Notes under the pieces: model-generated
What the model was told of the DNA's origin: nothing
The model's input: the letters and a program-made list of their open reading frames with translations, nothing else
The model's database searches: none
Part shown: positions 9,131 through 21,919 of the stretch, piece after piece
How positions within the stretch are numbered: the first letter of the stretch is position 1
Layout: every line of letters begins with the position of its first letter
Made by a program: the position numbers and the translations under genes
NCBI GenBank assembly: GCA_963377175.1
Contig: CAUJNA010000465.1
Coordinates: 159,501 to 223,500, forward strand
From: Effrenium voratum
Taxonomy: Eukaryota; Sar; Dinophyceae; Suessiales; Symbiodiniaceae
DNA length: 64,000 bases
Reading direction: 5' to 3'

Positions 9131-12100
9131 CTTTAACGCGGACTTGACATTGTGATACAGACGGAGCCGCACTGCCGTTGAGCAGTGCTATTGGGCTTAC
9201 AAATGCGGAAGATCAGAGATATGGAACAGACGAATGGCGTATATAGCATTCCTCTCAAACAGCAAACTTCTGCGGCTACATGAGCGCTCTAGTTTTTCTC
9301 GCCGGCATTGGACATGCTATTTATTTGTTTCTATCCTTGCATCTTTCTCTTCTCTTTCGCCAAGATGGCCATCTTTTCAGCGCACCATTTGAGCGTCTTG
9401 CAAGCTACCGTCAGTACCTGGAGGGACGATAAGGGCCACAACAAGAAATGAACGGTTCTTGTCATTGCCTATCGTTTATCCGTTCCTGGTCCCCTACAGC
9501 TACTTGTGCAGAAAGTCCCACTGCTATTGTGACTCTACTACCATGCTCTTCTTTACCCCACATCTGACCAGAGGTCGAAGCGGCCCACATTTTAGGGGAC
9601 GCGATTGGTCCTTGCTCAAAGTTGCCGCGCAGTACTTCGTACTTGGCCCCTTTCCTCCCCCTTGCTCCCCCCGTTGCAGTTGCCCCTCGGGGATTTGGGG
9701 GCGTGGTGATGTCCGCCAACATTGTCGGGCGTCTCAGACACATCAATGGTACACAACACTGTTGCAGCCTCCTCCAAACCTCTTCTTGGGAGGGAAGGGC
9801 TGGGCATGGTCCGCAGCCAGTTTGGGGTGCCGCGGCCATTCTCAGTTTGCCCACAATATGCAAAACGCAAAACATGAGCGATGTCATTGATGTGTCCGAC
9901 AAGCCGAACAATGTAGAGCTAAGTTGACACGGCTCGATTGGCAGGGTTCTGATGCTCCCGACGCCGGATGCCAATTGCAACATGCCGCAGTTGACGATCC
10001 AACTGACGCAGGCTCACGCATAGGGTTGAGCCTGCGTTCAGTTACTGCGCAGACCTCCAATGTGTCTACAGTATGTTGAGCTAATTGCGCAGCTGCTGCG
10101 AAAGCCTTGCTAGGCTGCGACGGCATGCACTGCATTGAAAGCTCCAACAGTCCCAGCCTTACTATTACAGGCCACTGCGCTTTGCCGCACAGCAGTGTTC
10201 TAAGATCCCAGATGTGTGATGCATCAGGACTCGCTGTTTTAATAGAAGTCCCACCCAGACGTTGAGTCAGTCACGACATAGCCGGCACAGGACTCAGAAT
10301 CCCTGTGCTTGTAGGCAAAGCTGGGGCTATCGGCACAGATGCTCTGCGCAGATGCCTAGAGGCAACTTCCACTGTGTCATAGGCATTTTATACTTTATCC
10401 GTAATATATGCGACTATGCGACGATGCGACATGCGGTTCCAGGAGCTCCGGTGGCATGGCGAGGCATTGCGACGATGTGCTGCAGGACGGCCAAAGCACT
10501 TCCGCATTTGGTGCACCCCAGCTGCTTAGGAGGTGATGCCCAGGCCCTTTGCGCCGAGGCAACCATCAGACGAAAGGAGCCAGCACGTCACGTATCGTCA
10601 CACTACATAAACGTTTCCTTGTCTCGCTCAACCTTGTGTTCTTGAGATGCACTTTTAGTGTAAGGAGCTGCTTTGGAGCCTGGGCAGAGAGCCGACAAAA
10701 GTTTTGCGCTCACAGATCTTGCTCTTTGCTATCACCCACTTGTTAGATTTCGCAAAGCTTGGGGCCGCTTTTGACAACGCTGTTCGCAATCAACAAGGTG
10801 ACATCAGACTTTAAGCAATGTCATGGGCCGTTGCCACTCCATGGCTCACTTCGTGGTGTAGATTTGGGTCGTACGCAGCCTTGATGCAAAGCAGGCTGAA
10901 GATAATTACTACACCCTGCCACGTCCAACCACTCCAAAGACCCCAAGTCAGACTGGCGTTGTGGAGGGGACACCCACAGCACTCAAAGCTAGGGCCAATC
11001 GATTGGGTCCGATCAGCTTGAAGCCGCCATACACTGCCAAAGCTGCCCGACCTGGTGGAGATGGCCATGCGCCTAACTTGACAAGACGGAGATGTGTGCA
11101 TTGCCGTGCAAGGTCACTGAAGTCAAAGAAAGTCTGACACCCGACTTGCAGATTCTGGTGAAATGCTGTCAGTCTGTGACTTCAAGTCCTTTCCATTTGG
11201 CTTTGCTCATTGTTTTGGCTACGATCACATGCTGCCTTTTGTGCTCAGGGCAGGTGATGCGGCTCGCCACTCACTAAGGCATTGGCTCCTTGACTCGCCG
11301 ATCAGGATCTGTGCCAGGCCTTCTCGAGAGTTCACTTGGCTGGCACTTGTGGCCCTTGTGAAAAGGGCGTTGTTCGAAAACCGCAGGTCCGGATGTTTTG
11401 GTCTCGCGGCTCGAGTGCCTGTCCAGGAACTGCAAGACGAGCGCCGAGTGATGATGTGATGAGCATTGTAAGACGGCACTTGGAGGCGTGCGTGTGATTT
11501 GTTTGCTGGCTTTGCGTTCGCAAATGTGGCAGGCCACCGAGGAAAAGCTGAGCGCATTGCCCTTAGCCATCCCAGCTGCAACGCTCATAGAAGTTTGTCT
11601 TGCTTGTTCGCTGTGCTGCCGCATGCGGTTGATTGGCCTCGTTGAAGTTGAGTGAGCGCATGACTTAACGATTTGCAAAGTGTTGTGATGCTTGTGTTGC
11701 ATGCTCCGCAGTTTTCATGTCATGTTGCTGCAAAGGTGCAGATTGGCAAGGCAGGCGACTCATACGAAAACTGCCCATGGCTATGGGGTTGATTCGGCTG
11801 TGAGGCACCAATGCTCCTGGGTGATATGTTTGTATGATATGATGTTGCCAAAATGCGAGTTCAAGTGACGCACGGCATTCGATATTTGCCTGGCTGGGTG
11901 GACACCATGCCAGCACAAACCTAGGAACCCACGGTGCCTAGCATGAGGTGCAGCAGCAAAGCGACAAGCTACGAGAAACTGCATTTGCTAGAGTGGATGC
12001 CAAGCTGCCTGTCAGCAAGTAAAAGTTTGCAAAGTGTGTTGCTTTGAATCAACTCCGGTGATACAGTGGCACACGCATCGATGCGCCAAGTTTGCTGCTA

Positions 12101-15100
12101 GGCTTTGTGGGTTCGAATCTGCGCAGCCAAAGTTCGACCGACGTCTTGCAGAGCTTTCCGGAAATTATCAAGGCAGGTTGGACCGTTGAAACACTGCCAA
12201 CCGTTAACATTTGAAGGGCAGCGCCAGGGACACCTTACCACAGATTGCATGACAGTGACCTGCTAGACTTGGCGTTGAATTCGAATTGCATGGGCATCCA
12301 GATCCAGATGCAGTTGTCCATGGCCGAAACATAGCACGAGCGATGTGGAGCAAGTCAACATGTCATCCTAAAAGAGGCAGAAGCCATGTGAGCTTTGCGC
12401 CAATCACATCCAGGCCTGTCTGATGAAGTCCAGTCACAGCTGCGCGCTTAACGTGCCAGGTTGGGTAGTGATTTGACGCCGGTTGTCGAAGCTCAGGATT
12501 CGCCGCGTTGACCAGCTGGACACGAGGCAGGCTCCTTTTTGACCAGCCCGGGAACGATACAGGGGCCTGCGTTCCACTCAACGGCCAGCTTGCCTTAACA
12601 GAGATGTGTCCAAGTCAGCGCCGAAGAAATGCTCAATCTTAGGCCGTTATTCGGGCTGTGTCAGGTTGCTTTGCGTTAGACCAGCTTGGCCTGCCACAGG
12701 CTGAGGACCTGGAGGCAAGAACTGGAGGAGATGTTTGCAGCCCAGTGCAGGTGAAAGGGTAGGGCGAATAGGGGAATCATTTGAGCACATTGAGTGGAAT
12801 GCTGAAAATCGAGGATTCGTGCCAAGTTCTCTGAACTGGAGTTGCTTGTCTGCATGCTTCAACGCACTGAGAGGGATGCGACAGCTGCGACAGCCTTTGC
12901 CTTCCCAATATTATTGTAGTGGCCCAAGCGGGTAGTGACACGATAGTGTATGGTAACATGATAGCTGTGTTACGATATTGTTAGAACACTTGGAGTTCGA
13001 ATAGAAATATCCCAATTAATGCTCCCGAGTCGAACCAATATTCAGAAGTATATTGTCTCAGTTGTTGCACAGATAGAGCTGGCTTTGGGTTGCACACTGC
13101 TGTTTAGGGATTGCTTAATGAGCGGGGCAGTGGCTGCCACAGAACTGCCAACCAGACTGCATACGGCACACCATAGAAAACTTGTCAGCTCTTATTTTCT
13201 CGCGTGAAGCGTAAAGACTGGCGCATGCGTGCATGATGAGCAGGACATGACAACACTGAAATTTAGATACACTATGGCACAAGCTGACGTGCCATCACTA
13301 AGACGAGAGGACACTGACACTTGCAAACGGATTCTGCGGGATCAGATGTGAAGTTGTCGGATCGCGTTACCCGGGCGTTCGCCCAGCCAAAGGCAAGTTT
13401 GTGGCGTTCCCCCTTGCTCGCATTGCGCGTTTTTGTGTTGGGTCAGCTAGCCGACTGGAAAGGGCAGAAGGGCTTGGCCGTGGAGCAAAGGCGGAGCAAC
13501 CAGCAAATCATATCAACATCTCGTGTGTCGCGCCCTGGCGGCAAAAAGACGAGACGCGCGCTGGCTGGTATGTGCGCGGTATGGGCGGGCGTGTTTGCAT
13601 GGGTGCAGTGTGAGGTCTGCATGCAGCGAGGATAACATCAACCGCCTCGGCCTTACTGATTGCGTCAAGCAAACTTGCTTCACTTGCACGCCAAAGGCGC
13701 TGTTCTCTCCTTGTGAAAGCCACAAGTGATGAACTGGGTAGCTTTCCCGGAGCGCTCAGGCATTTCTTCCGAAACTGATGTTGCTTGCGAACTGATTGCA
13801 TTCTGCAAGGTTGGACCAGGCGGCTCATTCGGCTGGAGGGAGTAGTTGATGAGCGCATGGTCTAGCTCCAAGATGTTTGCATTGTGAGTCATGTATTGAT
13901 AGCAGAACAGCACCTACTATATACAAGGCCGCAATTGAAATTGAACGACCCAAAGAAGCATTGAACTGTTTGGGCTCAGTTAAGAGTTGGCGGCTAGTTG
14001 TGTTCAGTGACCAACGCTGCTTCTAAGGCAGCAGCAGATGATGTCAATCAGAGTTTACTGAACTTACATGTCCCTGACCCAGCGTCGCCCCTGTGCGTAT
14101 TGAGTTGTACTGCGCACGCTTTCCTAAAGCAAGTGTTGACAGGAGTGCTGGGCTGCGCATTGTTGCACTGACACGGGCATTCTTAGGCCCGATTATCGCA
14201 GATCGAGGAGGGCCAGGATGAAGATGCTGGGCTTTGCAGTATTCAACGCTGGTCTTTGTTTTGATTTGTGACTTTCCTGTGAAGGAGGTTATTTTATCGC
14301 CTGTCCAGCCAATCTCGCGTGAGGCTAATGGCGTTAAGTCTGCTTTTGGCCGTATCGCGCAAGCAGTTTCAGCCGCAGGCTGATGGCGGAGCAATGGCCG
14401 TGCTTGAGCCAATCCCTCAAGCGCCGACCCACCATGGCAACATGGCATCGCGAAGTGCTCTGCAGGTCCCGGCTCGTTGATGCAGACTCAAAGCTGCAGA
14501 CTCTTGTTTGCTGTAATGCGAGTTACAATGTGCGGCTTGCCCAACGGAGACACCAAGGCGCTGGCTCGATGAGCGCAGAGCTCAATAGCAAGATTTGCCA
14601 TTGCGTGTGAGTCGGTTTTGCCCTTGACAAAGGTCTCACGACCTACACGCACGAATGGAAGCGCAAGAAGAACGTAGATCTGGCGCTTTTTTTGCTTTGG
14701 CGCTACATGCTTGGACTGGCGCAGAGTGCAAGTTCATCAGATCTTTGTTGCCAGGCTTGAAATCGCTGAGGACATTGATAGATACACGGGATACTCGGCT
14801 GTACCAGTATGCTTGACCACGCAACCTGCAGCATCCAAGCCCAATGGTAATAGTGCTTGGAGCGAGGGCCTTCCAAAGACCTAAAGTTACCCCTTGGAAC
14901 CCAAAGCGTTCGACAAGTTGCCACCCGAGGCCCAAAAAAGTCCAGAAGCCCAGCATGCCTGCGCCTACAGCTTCTTACGAACGAAAGGCCATACCACGCA
15001 ATCAGAGATAGGCCGCTGAACGATCATCTCGCCTTTCGTTTTGACAATCATCTGTCCAGGCAATCTTTGTGTCATTCATCAGAGCCAGTACTTTCGCAAA

Positions 15101-16760
15101 TTCTGCGCGACGTGTCCACATTCAATGCCACTGCAATAGACAAGCTGCGGTGAGTCAAGCTGCGTCCGCGGCAAATGTGCCCCTCTGCGCTGCACGCAGA
15201 AGCCAGGAAAATTAATGGTTCAACTCTACGCTCCAAGCGTGCAATCTCAGAATGCTTCCGCAAATGCACCTAGCATCAGTTGAGTTCTCAGAGCCAGTGA
15301 AGCGACTGTCAAATGAAATGTGTCAACCAAACTACTAGTACCCGCTCATGTTGAATTTGTGCAAAGAAGTGCTCCCCAAAATTTGCGCATTCACGCTGCG
15401 GCCATATCATTGCTTGGCAAGGAAGACTGCGTTCGTGCGCTGAGTGACCGACTTGAGCGTTTCTGGCTTAGATGGCGCATGGCACTTGCGTTGGCAGCTG
15501 TGTGGCCGCATGGGCTTGCAGTGTTCATTGCAAGGTACTGACTGCGACGCACGGCTCAGGGAGCGGCGGCCTCACCTGTTGCGCTTGGTTGCTTGGCGCT
15601 CCAAGCGTGCACCAAGGCTGCACGACAGAGTCCAAGAAACGGAAAAATGCTGCTCTGTCCCAAGATTCAACAACTCTCAGCGGTCTTGCAGTTCAGATGT
15701 TTGCTGAATTTCATACCCGTCAAGTCAGACGAAGATTTCCTAGGTCACGAGTTGGGACTACACAAGGAGAGCTTTTGCTGCAAAACAAGCTAATATGCAG
15801 CGCAAGTCGTGCCCCTCACCTGGTTGCTGGTGATGACGAGCTCAATCTATTTCACCCCGCCAGCGGCAGCGTGTGTTCCTGCTGGAATTGAGATTGGGAA
15901 AACAAGGGCCGATAATTTAAGATAGCAGGCTTCGGAGCAAAGTTTGCAATGCTAAGACACATAATTCTCGTGATAGAACCTTGCTGCCACTAGTGCTTGC
16001 ATCAGGAGAACAAATGCAGTGACAGACTTGCAGAACTCGAGAAGCGCTTTGAGGCCTGCCTGCAAAACAGAAGGTTGCGGGGACAGAGTGTAATTAAGCC
16101 AGGACGTCACAGAGAGGAACTTCACTAGCGTGGGCGATGTGCTTCAGCAGCTGAAACAGGCGCCAAACACACAGGAGGAGAGTTCCGCGAGCCAGTCTTC
16201 GGTCATGTTTAATGCGCAGTGGCGCAGAGTGTTATGCGACATTACATCAACTTTGTTTGCCACATTGTTTTACCAGATCTTCGAAGCGTCTGCAGTGCTC
16301 AGCGCCAGCCCGCTCGTTTGCATAATGATGTTGCGGCGCGCAGGTTGCGCCCAGAGTGATGGAGCACGAGGCTGGAATATCTTAGGGGCGACACTTGCAC
16401 AAGGCGGTTTGGCCATTTGGCGGGTGTTATGCAATAAATTGGGCAGTGATGTGCAACCCTCAGTCCGGCAGCGCTGTTGGCAATCGCGCCACAGCCTTTG
16501 GGTAAGCAAAGCCCCAACGAGCCAGGGGAGGCAATTTGGTCACGCAGAGAGCCGTTTCGGTGATATTATAATCTGAGATGGGGTCGAACAAAAGCTCCAT
16601 TTAGTGTGGCGGTTGGACAACTATAGCGGACTGCCAAAAAATGACTTTAGCTTACAGAAGGGAACGACATGGGGGCTGCGTTTTTGCAGGTACTAAAAAA
16701 ACACTGAAAAGCAAAGCCCAAAACAATCAACATCAAAGAGCCTCGTGCTAAATTTTACAA
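9131..16760. other. 7.6-kb stretch without a recognisable gene
   Basis: Reading frames reach about 170 codons, but none contains a motif I can name, and overlapping frames on both strands are equally long. Short AT-rich tracts occur near 12,900-13,030. One degenerate tRNA-like sequence is listed separately. Small exons of intron-rich genes could be hidden here. Confidence 0.5.
12050..12125 (+). other. Degenerate tRNA-like (SINE-head) sequence
   Basis: GATACAGTGGCAC resembles a pol III A box and GGTTCGAATCT resembles a B box, about 50 bases apart. The flanking bases do not form good T or acceptor stems, so it is not a functional tRNA. A decayed SINE head or chance are both possible. Confidence 0.25.
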
Positions 16761-16761
16761 A

Positions 16762-16850
16762 AACTCGAGAACAAAAACAAGATTGCAGACCCCAAGGGGG
16801 GTGGCCTCGAGGGGTTAGGGTCTGCAATCTTGTTTTGGTTTTCTCGAGGT
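16762..16850. repeat. Inverted repeat able to form a long hairpin
   Basis: The left arm (about 16764-16793) and right arm (about 16818-16849) are near-complementary over about 30 bp. Both contain AAGATTGCAGAC or its complement, and both end at a CTCGAG core. The loop is about 25 bp and GC-rich. It lies 0.2 kb upstream of the transposase-like pseudogene. It could be a small palindromic mobile element, a folded RNA or a terminator-like structure. Confidence 0.75.
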
Positions 16851-17019
16851 TTTTTGAGGTTTCAGCCTAAAGTGCAAAGAACCTAAAAAAAATGCAGGAG
16901 CTATCTCCATTGACTTCTGCGTAAAGCTAAGGTGGCTTGGCTCCAACTAGAGCACAATCTCATGTCCCGAAGATGTCTCTGTTCAGACAAAGCGATGCGG
17001 GGCTTGGAGCTGTCGCAGG

Positions 17020-18297
17020 ACATATGGTCCAAACTTCTACGTCGCAGATGGCCAGAAGGTGAACACCATGCACAAGGACGATGTGGACGATGTCCTCTTT
17101 GTCAACAACAAGATCGGCTTCACGCTCGAATACTTGAAGTGCCACTCTGCTTTGGAGCTTCGCTCTGCAGTGTCCAGTTGAGCGGCCCACTACTGTTATG
17201 AAGAGACCTTCGAAACCGAATACGCTCGTTTCAGGCAGGCCCACGCGGATGCAGTCCTTTACTGGATGACATTGTCTGAGCTGAGTGACTTGGACCTCCA
17301 CAAGAGCATCGTCATCGGGGAGCCACTGTCTGATAGCACATTGAAGGCATACTCGACATTCCTGCGCAAGAAGGTCTTTCCACCCAAGCGCAAGTCCAAT
17401 GTGACGGAGGTGGTGGCAGATGGGCACGCAAAGGTTCACATCAAGTGCTTTGGCGGTGACACGCCTGCAGGGAAGCATGCTGGCAAACCGCGCAAGAGCG
17501 GCAAGAGCAAACCTTACGGTCATGCATGGTTCGTGATTGTGAATCCTCAAGACCTCCGTGTGCTATCTGTCAGCCCCATGGAAAAGGCGGAGGGTAACGA
17601 GATCGTGGCAAAGAAATCCCGCCCTGTCTGCCTGACTTTGGGCTTCATCAGAAACTTGCGAGCGTGCCAGTCGCCCGAGGCAGCTTTCATCCAGAGCTGC
17701 GACAACCATTCTCTGCGCGCCAGCTTTCTCACGTGGAAGATCTGCATGGACAGCCTGTGTCTCTCAACAGGATGCTGCGTCACACTGCATTGTCTGCAAA
17801 TTTGCTTCACTTCTTCCGGGTCCTGATATCGCAGCGCCGGCACTCTCAATGTAAACTTGCAAGCCTTGGCAACTTGCTGCCTATCTTCAAGAATGTCGAC
17901 ACCTTTGTTCTTGATCGCTGCTGTGGGTTCATGCCAACTGCAAAGAAGGAGAAGAAGTTCAAGCAGATCAAGTACTGGGCAGTGGACAAGCGGCACGCGC
18001 AGAAGCGCGACAAGACCTGCCCGTGTAACCCCCTCGACTTGGGCTTCGCTTGCGGGATGTCAACACCTTGTCTGCGGAACAGGTCTTCTCGCGGTTTCGT
18101 CAGTATGCCCGGACCCTGAATGAGGCTCGTCCTACCACCCACGCTTTCAAGGTTATGTACTTCTGCCGCGTTCGCAACAAGCGCATTGATGAGAATAATG
18201 ACTTGCGCTACTTGCCTGGGTTTGTCCATAGCAACCGCAAGCGAGCTTCGGCGTCGAAAGAGTGCGGAGTGCTGAAGCGCCCCTCTCGTGCGTGACT
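17020..18297 (+). pseudogene. KDZ-transposase-like (CxC-associated) gene, broken
   Basis: First frame, about 17020-17600: NFYVADGQKVNTMHKDDVDD, FVNNKIGFTLEYLKCH, a TGA stop at 17179-17181, then LSELSDLDLHKSIVIGE, VFPPKRKSN and KSGKSKPYGHAWFVIVNP. Third frame, about 17850-18045: TFVLDRCCGFMP, KYWAVDKRHAQKRDKTCPCN. Second frame, about 18045-18295: DVNTLSAEQVFSRFRQYART and YFCRVRNKRIDENNDL. The order D-R-x-C, V-D-K-x-H, C-P-C-N, N-x-x-x-x-E-Q-x-F-S-x-x-R resembles the C-terminal core of Kyakuja-Dileera-Zisupton transposases, including domesticated animal relatives, and a multicopy family I recall from dinoflagellates. Between about 17620 and 17850 the family match is lost, which could be an intron or an insertion. 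Frames and stop indicate a pseudogene, unless introns account for some breaks. Confidence 0.6.
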
Positions 18298-18299
18298 CA

Positions 18300-20955
18300 A
18301 GTCTTTTCACTTCTAAATAACTTCTAAACTTTTGGACATGCCACTGAGCATGGGGCTCACTTGGCCAATACTATGACGGCGGATGTCGAGAATCCTCATG
18401 ACACTCTTGATGTCATTGATGCATCTTGACACATAAATTTAAATATTCTTCGGCATCGAGATTTCAAAGTGTGCTCAGGAACTCTCCATCTACTTCTGCT
18501 GCTTGTCTGCAACTCAACATAGTCACTTCAGAAGTCTGCTTTCTGCTTTCATGCAACCGCGATGTCTGTATAACCTGAAAAACTCTACTTGAAACTATAT
18601 ACACGAGGCACTTTACCTGCGAAAACACAGCCCCCATGGCGTTCCAGCCTCTTAGCTTAACACGTTTGGCTTTGTTTGCCAACAGCACAGGCTTGCATTC
18701 TCATTGCAGGTGCAACGCATGCACGCAGGAGAAACTCGATTTGGAAAAGGAACTTTTATTTGACCTCGTTGGCTCATGTCCATGCGACCAGCAATAGCAA
18801 TGAGCAGAGATAGGGGAGCAACTCGTTTTCTTCTCTGTGTCTCACGTGCAGCATGCTACGGATTTGGTTAAGAAGCTGTGTGTAATGGACGTGGGTGCTA
18901 CTGACGCAATTAGGCCCTGCTGCGCTGATGCTTCTTGTGGCTTCTTTTGCTTGCATTGTTTCCTTTGGAAAGGCCCCCACGGGGGCTTGAGTATCTTGGC
19001 TTGCCTCTGTATGCGAGTACTCTGCTCGTCGAAAAGCCGCCACAAGTGATGGATGGGCGTGCTCGAGGTGCAAGTAAGCTCTTTCTTGCTGACTTTTGAG
19101 AAAGGACCCTCCAAGGGTGCTACTGATGCAAGTATATAAGCTCTTTCATGCTGATGTTTCTTGTTTGTTTTGCTTGCGCCCATCACTTCTGAGGACCAGT
19201 GCAAAAACAGGGAAGTTGCAAAACAGCACGCACACACCCAGCTAGCGAAGAGAACTTAAACAAAGAGCGGTAAAACAAGGGCCCCTACTCAACTCCCGGG
19301 GGCCCACTACTAATGCAATCTAGCTCTCTCCCGCTGATGCTTCTTGCTTTTCTTTTGTTTGCATTTGTTCCTCTGGAAGGCCCCCGCAGGACTTGAGTAG
19401 GGACCGTTGGTCTGCCTTTGTTTGAGGATGCGTGACGTTCTTGTTTGCAACTCGTCCTTTTTTGTTGGCTCACTCCTATGTTTGTTTCTCTTGTTTCCCT
19501 CTGAGTAGGGGCCTTTGGTTTCCCTCCGTTCGTGAATAGTCTGGGGATGCCTCTAAGTATCTAATTCTGGTGGCTCTGGCGATGCTGAGCTGGTGATGCT
19601 GGGGATGCACAGACGATGGACGCCAACTGTGTCCCGCATTCCTCGAAAGGATTTAATCGACCAGCGGTGCAAAGCCACCCCCCTCCCCCGCCCCTGTGAA
19701 GTCCGGATTCATCCCGGCAGGAGGGGTAAGGGGAGGGCGACAGGCAAGGAGGAAGACATGTAATTGAGAGTTCAAGTCGAAACACGCTATTTGAAGTCGG
19801 CGGATGCCTTTCAAGATGTGTCGCGTGGTTGTTACTCAGCCCCTCCCCTAACGCGATCTGTGCAAGCTATCCCTGTGGCCGAGCAGTGTTGGCTTGATGT
19901 TTGGGCGGCACGTCAAGCAGCAGGTAGGAGCTTCAGGATCATGGGATCCTGGTTCTGCACCTGGTTCTCCTTGGAGCTAGCTGGCGCTCCCAAATGATTG
20001 AGAGCCAAATTTGTACTGAAAAACTGCAATTGTTAAGCTGGGGCTGCTGAAGCGGCGTTCTTCTCGCGCTGCACTTGTACAGAGAATACGACTGGAGCTG
20101 CCAAGCGACGGTAAAGCTGGAGAACCCATACCTCATTCCTACCTTGCCATAAGCTTCCGCCCTCTCAGCGGAATGATGATTGGGTTGCTCTGTCAACGCG
20201 ACATGGAGGTGGACCTTTTGGGCCGTAGCGCTGTGAAGCGCCGCGCAGGTGTTGCTGTTGCCGGGCGTAATTATATCCTCTGTGTTGCTTTGCGTTAAGA
20301 GTGTGAATATACAACCCACCGGGAATCCAGTCGCAACTATGACGCGCCATCCAGTTGACAGGCAATGCTACAAGACCTGACTGCTTACTTTGCTGGTAGC
20401 TCCTTGGAAGAGATGGACGCCCACTTCTGTGTGAGAAAGATCAGACTACGAGACGCTGGCTGTTTGGTTCTGAGGTGAGATGGCCAACTCTTGATGCGTT
20501 TTCGCTCGCAGCACTTCTTTGTGGACAGCCAAAGATCAGAAGCTCGTCCTGCGCGGCAGAATTCATGACTGCTTAGGCGATCATGGCCCAAATTCATATC
20601 TACCTGTGAAGCTTTGTGTGCGTGGAGTGCTGAAGTCTCTACTCACAGGCTCAGCTGGGAGTGCTTAGAAGATGCTGTGTCAATGCGTATCCCGACATTC
20701 ATTTGGCGAGAAAGCGTGCAGGGACCTGTGATATGACCGAGCTTCAACACGGCCTCAGGTGCTGTTGGGCACAGACATGCCATAAAGTGCCCAAACCTGT
20801 TGAAGGCGCCGAAGCAACTGGTTGGCAATTGCGCGAGAAATTCCGCGACTTGCTCCAAGATTTCCTAAGGCAAGTAGCATGTGTTTGGAGCATCGCCGAG
20901 CGCTGTCAAGTGCTGCGCTTGGTGGTGCTCCACGTATGTGTGGCACGCGTGCTCT
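18300..20955. other. No recognisable gene
   Basis: Frames up to about 130 codons carry no identifiable motif. The stretch contains the diverged repeat family at 18,890-19,420. The rest appears to be unique sequence of unknown role. Confidence 0.5.
18890..19420. repeat. Three diverged copies of a roughly 75-110-bp repeat
   Basis: Copies start near 18,893, 19,119 and 19,305. Each has a CTACTxAxGCAA start and GCTGATGxTTCTTG, followed by a T-rich run with TTTGCTTGC or TTTGTTTGC. The first and third also share a tail, GGAAAGGCCCCC or GGAAGGCCCCC, followed by a G/C-rich run and ACTTGAGTA or GCTTGAGTA. Confidence 0.6.
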
Positions 20956-21523
20956 TTGTTTGGTTGGTTGGCTGTAGTGGTTGTAGTTGGTTCGTTCGTT
21001 TGTTGCTGACTGGCTGGCTGGCTGGTTGGTTGGTTGGTTGGTTGGGCTTGTCTGTTTAGTTACAGGGGCTGCTCCTATTTACAGCAGACTACAGTGAAGG
21101 CCATGCAAAAACACTTTTTGGGGAACATACACCCCCAAATCGATGACATATAGGTTTAGTGGCTTAGATCGAGAACACACAATGAGTCCAAACGGCAATG
21201 GGCGCAGCGTTGGAGTGCAAGGTGAGAACCGCTCATTCAACCAAGTAGCAAATAGCTGCTGTAGTTGTTTTTTTGTTAGCTTGCTTGCTTGCTTGCTTGA
21301 TTTGTTTGTGTGTTGGATTGGTTGGTTGGTTGCTTGCTTGGTTGGTTGGTTGGTTGCCTGTCTTGCTTGCTTGCTTGTTTGTTTGTTTGTTTGTGTGTTT
21401 GCTTGTTTGCTTGATTGTTCATTTGTTCGTGTGCGCGCGCGCTCATGTATGTGAATGTTTCTGTATTTGTTTGTTTTTTGTGTGGTGTTTGTAACATGTG
21501 TTTGCGTATGTGTGTTTTGAGTG

Positions 21524-21564
<41 letters not shown>

Positions 21565-21915
21565 GCGCGCGCGGGTGGGTGGTGGGTGGGTGGGTGGGTG
21601 GGTGGGTGGGTGGGTGGGTGGGTGGGTGGGTGGGTGGGTGGGTGGGTGGGTGGGTGGGTGGGTGGGTGGGTGGGTGGGTGGGTGGGTGGGTGGGTGGGTG
21701 GGTGGGTGGGTGGGTGGGTGGGTGGGTGCGTGGGTGCGTGTGTGCGTGTGTGCGTGTGTGCGTGTGTGTGTTTGTGTGTTGAATCTCGCTGTGTGTTGAA
21801 GCCTCTGTGTGCGCACGTGGTTGTTTGCGCTTGTTTGCTTGCTCACTCGCTCGCTTGCTTGCCTGCTTGCTTGCTTTCTGGACTGGCTGGCTGGCTTGTT
21901 TGCTTGCTGTGCTTG
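20956..21915. repeat. Microsatellite cluster: GGTT/GGCT, GCTT, GCGT and GGGT blocks
   Basis: GGTT/GGCT units occur at about 20,956-21,055. GCTT and GGTT units occur at about 21,280-21,420, GCGT at about 21,520-21,565, an uninterrupted GGGT block at about 21,578-21,730, and GCTT again to 21,915. About 200 bp of ordinary sequence (21,060-21,270) separates the first block. Confidence 0.95.
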
Positions 21916-21919
21916 ATTT

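Noticed and set aside
8524..9172. About 200-codon Val/Cys/Ser/Thr/Gln repeat frames
   Set aside because: They are translations of the TGTGTC microsatellite in four frames.
12905..13035. tRNA-like sequence with GTGGCCCAAGCGGG and GAGTTCGAATAG
   Set aside because: The box spacing and flanking stems are poor and the surrounding DNA is AT-rich. It is weaker than the other tRNA-like cases and probably chance.
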